From assembly GCF_900169085.1 (NCBI RefSeq), contig NZ_LT821323.1:248001-312000 (forward strand): DNA of 64,000 nt, in the 5' to 3' direction. The notes beneath the pieces are model-generated. The model worked only from the letters and a program-made list of their open reading frames with translations. It was not told the origin of the DNA and made no database searches. Positions 36,396 through 45,655 of this stretch are shown here, one piece after another. Origin of the DNA: Chlamydia suis. Lineage in GTDB: Bacteria > Chlamydiota > Chlamydiia > Chlamydiales > Chlamydiaceae. The translations under genes were made by a program, and so were the position numbers. The first letter of the stretch is position 1, and each line of letters begins with the position of its first letter.

Positions 36396-37868
36396 ATGAA
36401 TAAAAAAAACACCGTATTCTCATCGAGACTAGGGTTTATTTTGTCTATGATGGGAGTTGCTATCGGAGCCGGGAACATTTGGCGATTCCCCAGAATGGTA
36501 GCCCAAAATGGGGGCGGAGGCTTCATTCTTTTATGGTTATTATTTCTTTTAATCTGGTCTATCCCGCTAATTATTGTTGAGCTTTCTATAGGAAAGCTTA
36601 CTAGGAAAGCTCCTATAGGAGCTCTGATTCGAACTGCAGGCCCAAAAGCTGCCTGGCTAGGAGGATTTGTAGTCCTCGTAGCAACCTGCATACTCGGCTA
36701 CTATTCTAATATTGTGGGGTGGGGATTTAGTTACTTTTTTTATGCTTTATCTGGAAAAATCCTTCCCGGCAACAACTTTCCCGAACTTTGGGCGAATCAT
36801 TGCCAAAGCTGGATGCCTCTGAGTTGCCATTGTTTAGCCCTATTCTTGGCTTATTGCGTCATTCGAAAAGGAGTTGTTAACGGAATAGAGACTTGTAACA
36901 AGATCTTGATTCCCCTCTTTTTCCTTTGTTCTCTTGCTCTGTTAGCAAGAGCAGTTTCCCTACCTAACGCCTGGGAAGGCATTCGTCTTCTCTTTGTTTT
37001 CAACAAAGAGTCTTTATCCGACTATAAAGTGTGGATAGAAGCTTTGACCCAAAACGCTTGGGACACTGGAGCTGGTTGGGGGCTTCTGCTCGTATATGCA
37101 GGATTCGCTTCAAAACAAACAAGCTTGGTCACCAACGGAGCCATTACCGCCATTACCAATAACCTTATTTCCTTTCTTATGGCCGTAATTGTTTTTTCCG
37201 CTTGCGCATCTTTAGATTCAATAGAACTGTTGGGGTTGAGAGAGGGAGTCGGAGCATCCAATATAGGCATGGCATTCATTTATCTCCCAGAGCTATTCAC
37301 TCGACTACCTCATGCCAGCCTTCTTTCCTCTTTTTTCAGTGCTATCTTTTTCCTAGCATTTTCTATGGCAGCCTTATCTTCAATGATCTCCATGCTGTTT
37401 CTGTTATCACAAACACTAACAGAATTCGGCATCAAAAAACACCTTGCAGAATCTTTTGCAACCGTTACAGCTTTCCTGATTGGGGTCCCTTCCGCTTTGA
37501 ATCTGCAATTCTTTGACAACCAAGACACTGTTTGGGGAATCGCGCTCATTCTCAATGGCATGATTTTTATTTATGCGGCCGTGAGCTACGGTATCCCATC
37601 ATTGAGAAAAGAAGTGATCAATACCGTGCCCGGTGATTACAAATTGAAAGCTTACTTCGACATTCTAGTGAAATTTTTACTACCTTTAGAAGGAATTTTT
37701 TTACTCGCCTGGTATTTCTATGAAGGCGCCTTACTTCCTCAAGAATACTGGTGGAACCCCTTTCGCTCTTATAATATTTCGAGCTTGCTGATGCAGTGGG
37801 GATTAGGAGGAGGAGTTCTATTTCTTCTTAATCGCAAATTATACACAAGATTTTACTTGAATAACTAA
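36396..37868 (+). CDS. Neurotransmitter:sodium symporter (NSS/SNF family) transporter
   Basis: A 490-residue LeuT-fold transporter importing amino acids or related solutes with Na+. The TM1 signature GAGNIWRFPRMVAQNGGGGF (residues about 24-43) contains the unwound Na+/substrate site; a further hydrophobic core of about 11 segments follows, and TM6 carries the AWDTGAGWGLLLVY motif. It matches CT231. The substrate cannot be predicted safely. Confidence 0.9.
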   Translation: MNKKNTVFSSRLGFILSMMGVAIGAGNIWRFPRMVAQNGGGGFILLWLLFLLIWSIPLIIVELSIGKLTRKAPIGALIRTAGPKAAWLGGFVVLVATCILGYYSNIVGWGFSYFFYALSGKILPGNNFPELWANHCQSWMPLSCHCLALFLAYCVIRKGVVNGIETCNKILIPLFFLCSLALLARAVSLPNAWEGIRLLFVFNKESLSDYKVWIEALTQNAWDTGAGWGLLLVYAGFASKQTSLVTNGAITAITNNLISFLMAVIVFSACASLDSIELLGLREGVGASNIGMAFIYLPELFTRLPHASLLSSFFSAIFFLAFSMAALSSMISMLFLLSQTLTEFGIKKHLAESFATVTAFLIGVPSALNLQFFDNQDTVWGIALILNGMIFIYAAVSYGIPSLRKEVINTVPGDYKLKAYFDILVKFLLPLEGIFLLAWYFYEGALLPQEYWWNPFRSYNISSLLMQWGLGGGVLFLLNRKLYTRFYLNN

Positions 37869-37880
37869 CTCTTAAGCGAG

Positions 37881-37909
37881 TTGATCGTAAGTCTTTTGCA
37901 TGGTATACT
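37881..37909 (+). promoter_or_regulatory. Promoter for incB-incC
   Basis: TTGATC (37881-37886), a 17-base spacer, TATACT (37904-37909): a near-consensus major-sigma promoter 66 bases before the incB ATG. Transcription should start near 37916. Confidence 0.7.
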
Positions 37910-37921
37910 CACCAGCCAACC

Positions 37922-37948
37922 GGGGCTTTCTGAGTCATTGAAAGCCCC
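37922..37948 (+). promoter_or_regulatory. Hairpin in the incB leader
   Basis: A perfect 9-bp stem GGGGCTTTC/GAAAGCCCC with a nine-base loop, placed in the predicted 5' leader just after the start site. There is no T-run after it, so it is more likely a leader structure than the terminator of the gene before. The CCCC arm could alternatively pair with the GAGGG ribosome site. Confidence 0.6.
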
Positions 37949-37974
37949 TTATTGAGATTCTTACAGAGGGAAAC

Positions 37975-38313
37975 ATGCTTCATCCGGTATGCAATCCAAC
38001 AACACCAGAAAGTGTTAGTCAAATTTCTGTTAAAACCAACAATATTCCAACTAGCAAGAAAATAGTTATCGCGGTTCTGACATTCTTTGCGCTTACAGCA
38101 ATCGCTGCGATCGTTCTTTCTATCGTTACGATTTGCGGGGGATTCCCCTTTCTCCTAGCCGCACTTAACACAGTAACTATTGGAGCCAGCGTATCCCTTC
38201 CCGTGTTCACCTGTATAGCCACAACGCTGCTACTTCTTTGCCTTCGCAACATCGAGCTTCTTACTAAACCTCAGACATTTATCATTTCCACCAAATTTTC
38301 TCCCCAGCAATAA
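37975..38313 (+). CDS. incB: Inclusion membrane protein IncB
   Basis: A 112-residue inclusion-membrane protein. The short polar N-terminus is followed by hydrophobic lobes at about 30-54 and 56-90 and a short C-terminal tail, so most of the protein is the bilobed domain. IncB of C. trachomatis clusters in Src-kinase-positive microdomains of the inclusion. GAGGG precedes the ATG. It is cotranscribed with incC. Confidence 0.85.
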   Translation: MLHPVCNPTTPESVSQISVKTNNIPTSKKIVIAVLTFFALTAIAAIVLSIVTICGGFPFLLAALNTVTIGASVSLPVFTCIATTLLLLCLRNIELLTKPQTFIISTKFSPQQ

Positions 38314-38381
38314 GACTTAACAACTGAATTTTAGAAAAGTAAAAGATCTTGCTATCTGGGAATAAAAAGGGTTGTAGTGCT

Positions 38382-38876
38382 ATGACATACTCCGTATCCG
38401 ATACATCAAGTAAATCCACGGCTCCTTGCCCGCCCTCTCCTGCCCCTCAAAAGAAAAAAGGCTCCTCTTCTCCGTTATTGCCATCCGCATCCTCCCCTCA
38501 ATTTTCCGTTTGGAGTCCTACTGACCCTTTTTTCACTGTTCCTGTCTATCCTCAGCAACTAGCTTCTATGCAGAACAATCTTTTTACTCTGCAAACAGAG
38601 GTCTCTTCTCTTAAAAAAAAATTAGCCCAAACGACCCAAACACAAGGGGCTTTGGGATTGGGGCCCCTGTTTTTGGCAGCCTGTTTAGTTGCAGCAACAA
38701 TTCTTGCCGTAGCCGTTATCATTTTTGCTTCTCTAGGGCTTAGCGGGGTTCTGCCCTTCATTCTTGTTATCTTGGCCGGATCAACTAATGCTATCTGGGC
38801 TATCGTTAGCGCCTCTATCACTACACTAATTTGCTGCGTTTCTATTGCCAGCATATTTTTAACAAAAAATGATTGA
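38382..38876 (+). CDS. incC: Inclusion membrane protein IncC
   Basis: A 164-residue inclusion-membrane protein with the domain order reversed compared with most Incs: a Pro/Ser-rich N-terminus (1-60), a short coiled coil (about 62-83), then the hydrophobic lobes at 93-118 and 120-160 at the very C-terminus. ATG 38382 is chosen over an in-frame TTG at 38349. IncC is required for inclusion stability in C. trachomatis. It lies 68 bases after incB. Confidence 0.82.
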   Translation: MTYSVSDTSSKSTAPCPPSPAPQKKKGSSSPLLPSASSPQFSVWSPTDPFFTVPVYPQQLASMQNNLFTLQTEVSSLKKKLAQTTQTQGALGLGPLFLAACLVAATILAVAVIIFASLGLSGVLPFILVILAGSTNAIWAIVSASITTLICCVSIASIFLTKND

Positions 38877-38996
38877 AAAACTTCAAGCGAAACCTTGTAT
38901 AAAGCAATGTTTAGAATTAGAGTTAATTTTTAACGCACTTGAAATTAATAATTAAATCTATTAGCATGTTCCTTTTTCTATAAAGGAAGCTGATCA

Positions 38997-41759
38997 TTGC
39001 GAGCTCTACGTTTTTTGCTCAGTTTGCGTCGTGGGGAAGAGAAGCGAGCCTTATTGTTTCTCTTGTTAGGGCTTATTTGGAGCGTTGCGTGCTACGGTTC
39101 TTTGGCTCTGGGAGAAAGCTTGTTTTTAGAGGAAATCGGAGCAGAAAAGCTACCTTTTGCTTATTTAGGCGCATCTTTTTTCCTCTGCTTTATTTCTTGT
39201 CTAATTCTTTATAATCTTTCCCGAAAAAGAGCTTCGCCAAAGGCCCTTTTTCTTTCGTTTATATCTTGTGTATTGGTTTGTAATTTTTACCTTTTTTGGC
39301 ATCTTGCCATACATAGGAGCGTTTCTGGCTCTCCAATTTTTATTTACAGAATCCTAATTTGGGGCCTAACTATTCTGTGCTATGCTAATTTTTGGGGTTT
39401 TGTAGATCAATTTTTTAATATCCAAGATGCTAAACGCCATTTCTGCATTTTCAATGCAATTACGTTTTTCGGGGACTTTTTAGGCGCTCGTATTGTCAAC
39501 CAGATTCAGTATCTGGGAGCAGAGCTTATTTTAGCCGCCTTTATTGCCGTCATAACTCTTACCTTTCCTTTGGTACACTACATTTCTTCCTCGCTAAAAG
39601 AACTCTCTGAAGACCACGACCTATTCCTTGATACTGGGTATCCTCCATCTACGAAACAAACCCTGAAACTATGCTTAAAAGATAAATATACCTTTTATCT
39701 GGTTAGTTTTTACTTTCTCATGCAATTGCTTGTTGTATTCACCGAATACAATTACTTAAAAATTTTTGATACTCAATTTGGGAATGCGAATAATTTTGAG
39801 TTAACAGAGAATTTTACCAAATATTCTTCCTGGATTTCTTTGGGGAATATGTTCTTTGCGCTATTCGCCTATAGCCGAGTAATTACAAAGTTTGGAATCA
39901 ATAATATTATTCTCTTTGCTCCGATTTGTTTCTTTAGCCTATTCTTCTGCTGGTCTATTAAAACTTCTGTCCTTATAGCAACTATGGGAATGATTGCTAG
40001 AGAGGGCCTAGCTTACGCTTTGGACGACAACAATTTACAACTGTTGATCTATGGAATTCCTAATAAAATCAGAAACCAAGTGCGTATTGCTATCGAATCT
40101 TTTGTTGAACCCGCAGGCATGTTTATCTGCGCTCTTCTCTGCCTGTTCATCCCTCATCAGTACGCTCTTTGTATTATCATCTCCGCAGTATGCATCCTTC
40201 TAGCAATGCTATTACGGACTAGCTATTCCAAAGCAATCCTGAGAAATCTTTCTTTAGAAGCCGTGCACCTTAAACGCTCTATATCCGAGAGATTCTCTGA
40301 GATGAGTGACACAGAAAAACGTCAAGCAGAACTCTTCCTATTAACCCATTTAAAAAGCCCTCAAGAACGCCATCAGATGTTTGCGTTCCAACACCTGTTA
40401 AATCTCAAAAATCGTGCGGTCCTGCCTAATTTACTTCTTCATATGAACAAACTAGGATTGTCAGGGAAGCTCAAAACGTTAAATATGTTGAAAAACAGTG
40501 TTTGGGCCAAAGATTTTCTTACTCTGGAGCTTTTAAAACGATGGAGCAGCCTTCCCCAACATCCTTCCATTGCCGCAGCTCTTCACTTCTATTTTGTGGA
40601 ACATGACTTACTCAATGTTTCTGACGTTGCCGATGATCTTTACGATCAATCTGGGGACAGATTGTTCGCCGCTATTCTTAGCGTAAGAAAATACAAACCC
40701 TGTGGAGAATATCAGACTCTTGCTCAAAACCGCCTTTCTGAAATTCTACAATCTGAAGATCCCGAGTTAATAGTCAAAGGGCTTTCTGTCTTAGCTCTGG
40801 AACGCAGACCTTCGAATTTTCCTATTATCCTTCCATTTTTAACACATCCCAATGAGCAAGTTTTCCTACAGGCGTGTTTAGCTTTAGAAAGCTGCGCAGA
40901 CAAGCAATATAACCAATACGGCCCAACTATCTTGCATACCCTGAAAAAAACTAAGGATATACAAGCCTCTATGGCCTTACTCAAGACCTTGGCCCCTCTC
41001 TTACAACCTTCTTTGATTCAGGAATTCATCACCACCGCAGTTCAACTCAAAAATGTTTTGCGCAAGCACGCAGAAACTATTTTAGCTTCTCTTCCTAAGG
41101 AATGTGTTCCTATTTTAGTCGATATTATCTCTGATTCCTCCTTACACAATAGCTGCCGTATTATGGCGGCAAAAGCACTAAGCCAGATCGATCATCGACA
41201 GCTAAAACGACTCGCTTTAAAAATTTTAAAAGCTAAAGCTAGCAAAGCTCTATTTTATGATTATCATAAAAATTTTATACAGAAGCGTTATCCTCGCTAC
41301 GATCTCCATCTACTTATCGAAACCTTGGAGGCTAATTACCACGCTGAAGTAAATTTCATGCTAGCTTTTTTAGCTATCGTTGGTTCCACAGACTATGCAG
41401 ACGTTTTAATCAGATCCTTAACAGGAAAGAATTTAAAGGCTCGAGCCCAAGCTCTAGAATCTTTGGAAAAAGATAGCGAAAGCCATCTTTTTACTCTCAT
41501 CACGCCTTTTGTATACCGTGATGTACCAGTTTTTGAAGAAAAATATTATCTAAAAAGAGGTGTCGAACCTTTAGCCATTGAAGAACTTCTTAACTGGATC
41601 GAAAAAACTCCTTTCCATTTCAGCAAGCTTACAGCTTTGCAATTAAAAGAAGAGCTTTCTATTTGTGATGCAGAGTTTTCTGCTGCTTTACAAAACTTTG
41701 CGAAGAAACAAAAAACCTCTATACTATCCCGAGAATGTATAACGAGTCCGCAAATTTAA
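38997..41759 (+). CDS. ATP/ADP-carrier-like membrane protein with C-terminal HEAT-type domain
   Basis: A 920-residue protein. Residues 1 to about 410 hold 10-12 membrane segments, resembling the rickettsial/chlamydial nucleotide translocase branch of the major facilitator superfamily. Residues about 430-900 are soluble alpha-helical repeats of HEAT type. The start is TTG at 38997, nine bases after AAAGGA; no ATG is near. It matches CT234. The fusion suggests a transporter with a protein-binding or regulatory domain; the substrate is unknown. It is followed 20 bases later by a cyclic-nucleotide-binding gene, probably one operon. Confidence 0.8.
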   Translation: MRALRFLLSLRRGEEKRALLFLLLGLIWSVACYGSLALGESLFLEEIGAEKLPFAYLGASFFLCFISCLILYNLSRKRASPKALFLSFISCVLVCNFYLFWHLAIHRSVSGSPIFIYRILIWGLTILCYANFWGFVDQFFNIQDAKRHFCIFNAITFFGDFLGARIVNQIQYLGAELILAAFIAVITLTFPLVHYISSSLKELSEDHDLFLDTGYPPSTKQTLKLCLKDKYTFYLVSFYFLMQLLVVFTEYNYLKIFDTQFGNANNFELTENFTKYSSWISLGNMFFALFAYSRVITKFGINNIILFAPICFFSLFFCWSIKTSVLIATMGMIAREGLAYALDDNNLQLLIYGIPNKIRNQVRIAIESFVEPAGMFICALLCLFIPHQYALCIIISAVCILLAMLLRTSYSKAILRNLSLEAVHLKRSISERFSEMSDTEKRQAELFLLTHLKSPQERHQMFAFQHLLNLKNRAVLPNLLLHMNKLGLSGKLKTLNMLKNSVWAKDFLTLELLKRWSSLPQHPSIAAALHFYFVEHDLLNVSDVADDLYDQSGDRLFAAILSVRKYKPCGEYQTLAQNRLSEILQSEDPELIVKGLSVLALERRPSNFPIILPFLTHPNEQVFLQACLALESCADKQYNQYGPTILHTLKKTKDIQASMALLKTLAPLLQPSLIQEFITTAVQLKNVLRKHAETILASLPKECVPILVDIISDSSLHNSCRIMAAKALSQIDHRQLKRLALKILKAKASKALFYDYHKNFIQKRYPRYDLHLLIETLEANYHAEVNFMLAFLAIVGSTDYADVLIRSLTGKNLKARAQALESLEKDSESHLFTLITPFVYRDVPVFEEKYYLKRGVEPLAIEELLNWIEKTPFHFSKLTALQLKEELSICDAEFSAALQNFAKKQKTSILSRECITSPQI

Positions 41760-41778
41760 TCCTTTAGGAGGGACTTCC

Positions 41779-42189
41779 TTGAACCTTATAGACAAAGCTT
41801 TTCTCCTGAAAAAAACGTTTCTATTCGCTTCTTTGGATATGGATGTGCTACTTTCGATAGCAGATAAGTCCGAAGACATGCTCTTTAAGGCAAGCTCCGA
41901 AATTTTTTCAGAAGGGCAACCAAGCTTTAGCTTATACGTCATAGCTGAAGGATGTGTAAGAATCTTTGCCAAAGAACCAGCTATTAATACACGTCTCAAA
42001 CCTCTTGATTGCTTTGGAGAAGAAAGCTTTTTCAATAGCAAGCCTAGAGAATATTCTGCAGAAGCTATTACTCTTGTAAAAACGCTCGTATTGAACAAAG
42101 GACAGTTCTTAAGCATCGTTGAAGAATGCCCTTCCGTCGCGCTAGCGTTGTTAGAGCTTTACTCAAAACAAATAATTTTTCGGAATTAA
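41779..42189 (+). CDS. Stand-alone cyclic-nucleotide-binding domain protein
   Basis: A 136-residue single-domain protein of the CAP/CNB fold. FSEGQPSFSLYVIAEGCVRIF is the beta-roll entry, and CFGEESFFNSKPREYSAEA is the phosphate-binding cassette, with the conserved FGE and Arg that contact cAMP/cGMP. There is no DNA-binding helix-turn-helix. It starts at TTG 41779 after AGGAGGG. It may sense a nucleotide and act on the neighbouring membrane protein, by inference from the operon. It matches CT235. Confidence 0.82.
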   Translation: MNLIDKAFLLKKTFLFASLDMDVLLSIADKSEDMLFKASSEIFSEGQPSFSLYVIAEGCVRIFAKEPAINTRLKPLDCFGEESFFNSKPREYSAEAITLVKTLVLNKGQFLSIVEECPSVALALLELYSKQIIFRN

Positions 42190-42223
42190 AAAAAAACCAC
42201 AGCTCCTCTTATCGAAGCTGTGG
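42188..42223 (-). terminator. Terminator of acpP
   Basis: Stem CCACAGCT (42197-42204)/AGCTGTGG (42216-42223), perfect 8 bp, followed on the minus strand by a run of nine T. It lies 27 bases past the acpP stop; on the plus strand it also follows the cyclic-nucleotide-binding gene but has no T-run there. Confidence 0.85.
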
Positions 42224-42249
42224 ACGCAAGACTCTTCTTTGCAAAGAGT

Positions 42250-42483
42250 TTAGTTTTGACGCTCTTGGATGTACTTGATTACATCGCCAACCGTACGAAG
42301 TTGTTCGGCCTCATTTTCAGAAATTTCAAAAGCAAATTTCTCTTCTAAAGTCATAATCAACTCGGTCAAGTCCAAACTGTCAGCATTAAGATCCTCTATG
42401 AAAGAGGAAGTTTCTTTGACGTCCTCAGGGCTTACTCCAAGCTGCTCAACTACAATTGCCTTTACATCATCTTCTAAACTCAT
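42250..42483 (-). CDS. acpP: Acyl carrier protein
   Basis: A 77-residue acidic carrier protein; the phosphopantetheine serine is in [10 protein letters not shown] near residue 38. It carries growing acyl chains for the Fab enzymes and for LpxD, which is encoded 7 kb away. It is the last gene of the fabH-fabD-fabG-acpP cluster but is separated from fabG by 366 bases. Confidence 0.95.
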   Translation of the reverse strand: MSLEDDVKAIVVEQLGVSPEDVKETSSFIEDLNADSLDLTELIMTLEEKFAFEISENEAEQLRTVGDVIKYIQERQN

Positions 42484-42849
42484 CCTATGATCCTTACTTT
42501 CATTTCAAAATGAAGCGCCTTCCATCTCAAGTAGACGGCCGACTTGTGGCTGCTCAAAGCAACCACTGGTTTTCTCGCAGAGTTTACAGCAAAAAAATCT
42601 AGCTTTAAATAAAGCTTGATTAACTAACTCCCACAAGTCTACTCTTTCGCACATTCTATGCGTAAGGGTTCCTAATAAGCTGGGCAACCTTGCCTAGCTA
42701 CCGGTTCTGACTGTATATACAGCCAACGAAACTCCCACTAAATAAAAAATTTAGAAGGACTTAGAGCGAGAAGCACAAACCGCTCGCGAAGATAAAGAAG
42801 AAGTTAACACGAAAAAACTTAATTTTTCAAGATAACCTTTCCCAACTCC
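42484..42849. other. 366-base non-coding spacer between fabG and acpP
   Basis: No protein gene is convincing. On the minus strand there is a perfect 12-base palindrome CTGTATATACAG (42711-42722) that could contain a -10, and a GAGCG/CGCTC inverted repeat upstream of it (about 42766-42787). I looked for tmRNA and RNase P RNA signatures and found none. The length and structure allow a leader or a small RNA of acpP; see findings. Confidence 0.4.
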
Positions 42850-43596
42850 TTAAGCCATCCCCCCATCAACGCTTAAAACCTGTCCTGTAATATAAGAAGA
42901 TTGCTCAGAAGCTAAAAATAAAGCAGCCTTGGCGATTTCTTCTGGAGAGCCAGCGCGCCCTAAAGGGACGCCCTTTAGCCATTCATTTTTCAAATTATCA
43001 CTTAATCCCTTAGTCATGTCTGTATCGATGAATCCAGGAGCAATACAATTAACCCGGATATTTTTGCTTCCAACTTCCTTAGACAAGGCTTTGCTAAATC
43101 CAATAATTCCTGCTTTAGCAGCGGCATAATTTGTCTGCCCCGGACTTCCTCTTAGCCCTACAATAGAACTAATATTAACAATAGCTCCAGACCTAGCTTT
43201 AATCATAGGCCTTATAACTGCAGAACAAACATTGTATATAGATCCCAAGTTCGTATCGAGCACCGCAGACCACTCTTCCTCGGACATTCTCATCAAAAGA
43301 GCATCTCGAGTAATACCCGCATTGTTAACAACAATATCGATAGTCCCATATTCTGTTAAAAACTGCTGAATCTGAGCAGAAACCATCTCATTTTTGCTCA
43401 CATCCACTAAAGCAAAAGACACCTTTCTTCCTGCTTTCTCAGAAAGCTCTCGAGCAGCTGCTTGACCAGCATCCCCATTAATCCCCCAGATTTGAACATC
43501 GGCCCCTTGCTCCGCAAATAGTTTTGCTATGGCAAAACCAATCCCTCTAGAACCGCCTGTCACAATTGCTGTCTTGTTCATCAATAAACTACTCAT
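42850..43596 (-). CDS. fabG: 3-oxoacyl-[acyl-carrier-protein] reductase
   Basis: A 248-residue short-chain dehydrogenase reducing beta-ketoacyl-ACP with NADPH. The cofactor loop TGGSRGIG, the NNAG motif, the catalytic Ser in NISSIVG and the Y-x3-K pair in TNYAAAKAG are all present. It starts at ATG 43596, overlapping the end of fabD by eight bases. Confidence 0.95.
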   Translation of the reverse strand: MSSLLMNKTAIVTGGSRGIGFAIAKLFAEQGADVQIWGINGDAGQAAARELSEKAGRKVSFALVDVSKNEMVSAQIQQFLTEYGTIDIVVNNAGITRDALLMRMSEEEWSAVLDTNLGSIYNVCSAVIRPMIKARSGAIVNISSIVGLRGSPGQTNYAAAKAGIIGFSKALSKEVGSKNIRVNCIAPGFIDTDMTKGLSDNLKNEWLKGVPLGRAGSPEEIAKAALFLASEQSSYITGQVLSVDGGMA

Positions 43597-44518
43597 CACA
43601 ACTCCGACAAAAATTTTCTATATCTTCTACAGATCCTAAATGTTTGCAGGGAGAAACAAGCCCTATAGATCTACAAAGCCCTGTCAGAACATTCCCTGGT
43701 CCAAGTTCAAGCAACAAATCTACCTTGGGATCAATTTGAAAACAGGTTTGATACCACAGTGTTGGAGAAGTCATTTGTTTAACCATTAAAGAACGAATCT
43801 TTGTACTCTCCTGGACCAACTCTCCTATTACGTTGGAAGCAAAAGCAATATTCGACTCCTTGATTGCCAACTGATAAAGATAAGGAGTCAGTTCATCTTG
43901 AGCAGCTTGCATAAGCGGAGTATGAAAAGCTCCCGAAACTTTTAGCATAACTACTTTTTTAGCCCCCAACCCCCGCAAAATCGTAGCAGCCTCCTCTATC
44001 TTCCCCTTGATTCCAGCAATCACGATTTGCTTAGGAGCATTGTAATTAGCTACCCAAATCCCTTCACCCAAAGATTCCAAAGCTGTTTGCACAACATCTG
44101 CGGTTAATCCCAAAACCGCAGCCATTGCTCCTAGCGATTGTTCGCAAGCAGCATTCATGAGTTCCGCTCGTTTTTGCACAACACGAAGACCATCTTCCAA
44201 ACTCACCCGCTTGGACGCCGTTAAAGCGGTGTACTCTCCCAAACTTAAACCAGACACCAAAACTGGGTCAAAAGAACACCGCTTAGACAAAACCTCTAAT
44301 ACAGCTAAACTATGAAGATAGATAGCTAGCTGGCTGTTCACTGTCTTCAACAAGACGTCTTCTGGGCCTTCAAACATAATAGAAGATAAAGAAAAGCCAA
44401 GGAACTCATCTGCTTGAACAAATAAGCTCCTTACTTCCGGATATTGTTGACAAAGATCCTTGCCCATACCCACGAATTGGCTCCCCTGCCCCGGGAATAG
44501 CAATCCAATACGTTTCAT
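43589..44518 (-). CDS. fabD: Malonyl-CoA:ACP transacylase
   Basis: A 309-residue acyltransferase loading malonate onto ACP. The N-terminal PGQGSQFVGMG, the nucleophile in SGLSLGEYTAL (Ser 94 region), and the catalytic His in SGAFHTPLM are visible. It lies 16 bases after fabH and overlaps fabG. Confidence 0.95.
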   Translation of the reverse strand: MKRIGLLFPGQGSQFVGMGKDLCQQYPEVRSLFVQADEFLGFSLSSIMFEGPEDVLLKTVNSQLAIYLHSLAVLEVLSKRCSFDPVLVSGLSLGEYTALTASKRVSLEDGLRVVQKRAELMNAACEQSLGAMAAVLGLTADVVQTALESLGEGIWVANYNAPKQIVIAGIKGKIEEAATILRGLGAKKVVMLKVSGAFHTPLMQAAQDELTPYLYQLAIKESNIAFASNVIGELVQESTKIRSLMVKQMTSPTLWYQTCFQIDPKVDLLLELGPGNVLTGLCRSIGLVSPCKHLGSVEDIENFCRSCDE

Positions 44519-44534
44519 AACTTGATCTCCTCTG

Positions 44535-45518
44535 CTACACCTGCTGTAAAATTACAGCTCCCCATGACAATCCTCCTCCAAAAGCGACTAACAATAATCG
44601 CTCTTCCACACCAATATCATGGGTACGTAATAGTTCATCTAAGGCAATGCCTACAGAAGAAGCTGCAGTATTTCCATACTTAGCAAGAGTCTTGAAAACT
44701 CGAGAATCTTTAACAGCAAAACGTTTTGCAATCGCATCAATGATACGTTCGTTCGCCTGATGAGGAACTAACCAATCTATATCTTTCTCCTGTAGCCCAG
44801 CTTCCGTAATACAAGTTTTTGCCGCAAACTCCATCCGTCGCACAGCGTGTTTAAACACCTCCTTACCCTCCATGGTAATGAAGTGTTGTTGTTTTTGTAT
44901 GGTATCTTGAGATGCTGGACAACGACTTCCTCCTGCAGGCAACCGAAGAAGATCCCCTTGTTTTCCATCCGCCCCTAAATTTACTTTGGCTATTTCTAAA
45001 GATCCTGGTCTAGACGGGCCTACAATGCAAGCCGAGCCGCCATCTCCAAACAACACGCAAGTATTGCGATCCTCATAATTAACAAAGGAAGATAGCTTGT
45101 CAGCCGCTATCACGAGGACGCACCGATACATTCCGGATTCCACATAGGCTTTAGCTACAGACAACCCATAAAGAAAGCCTGTACATGCAGCCAGGCAATC
45201 AAAAGCGGGGACATCTTTAAGTCCCAAATAAGCTTGAGCCAATGCAGCACTGGATGGGAAAATATAATCGGGAGCCGCAGTAGAAAATACAATACAATCT
45301 ATCTGATCTTTAGAAATTTGAGCAGCCTCTATAGCCTTTTCTGCAGCCTTGGCCCCCATAAAAGAAGAAAATTCTTCGGAAGAAGCTATTCTACGCTCCT
45401 TAATCCCCGTTCTAGTTGAAATCCACTCATCGGAAGTTTCAACCATTTTTTCTAGATCCGCGTTCGTCAAAATTTTTTTAGGCAAATACGAACCAGTTCC
45501 CCAGATCGACGCTCTCAC
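44535..45518 (-). CDS. fabH: 3-oxoacyl-[acyl-carrier-protein] synthase III
   Basis: A 327-residue thiolase-fold enzyme starting fatty-acid synthesis from acetyl-CoA and malonyl-ACP. The catalytic triad is Cys in AACTGFLYGL, His in PHQANERII and Asn in YGNTAASSVG. I set the start at GTG 45518 (MRASIWGTG), the family N-terminus. An in-frame TTG at 45542 would add eight residues, and neither has a good ribosome site. First gene of the fab cluster. Confidence 0.92.
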   Translation of the reverse strand: MRASIWGTGSYLPKKILTNADLEKMVETSDEWISTRTGIKERRIASSEEFSSFMGAKAAEKAIEAAQISKDQIDCIVFSTAAPDYIFPSSAALAQAYLGLKDVPAFDCLAACTGFLYGLSVAKAYVESGMYRCVLVIAADKLSSFVNYEDRNTCVLFGDGGSACIVGPSRPGSLEIAKVNLGADGKQGDLLRLPAGGSRCPASQDTIQKQQHFITMEGKEVFKHAVRRMEFAAKTCITEAGLQEKDIDWLVPHQANERIIDAIAKRFAVKDSRVFKTLAKYGNTAASSVGIALDELLRTHDIGVEERLLLVAFGGGLSWGAVILQQV

Positions 45519-45655
45519 ATCTTTTTTCACATGCACCTGCAAACAAAAAGAAAAAATCGAGTATACTGCTAGGGGCGTTTATACTCTAACCTTTATTTTG
45601 CATCTATCCCCATAATCGATTATCTAGATGTACAGATCTCAATTGGCTTAAAGAC

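Noticed and set aside
42505-42687. A 60-codon minus-strand frame in the fabG-acpP spacer
   Set aside because: Unusual Cys-rich composition, no ribosome site and no family resemblance; the spacer is better read as non-coding.
42484-42849. tmRNA or RNase P RNA in the fabG-acpP spacer
   Set aside because: No tRNA-like ends or tag frame for tmRNA and none of the conserved RNase P core sequence was found.
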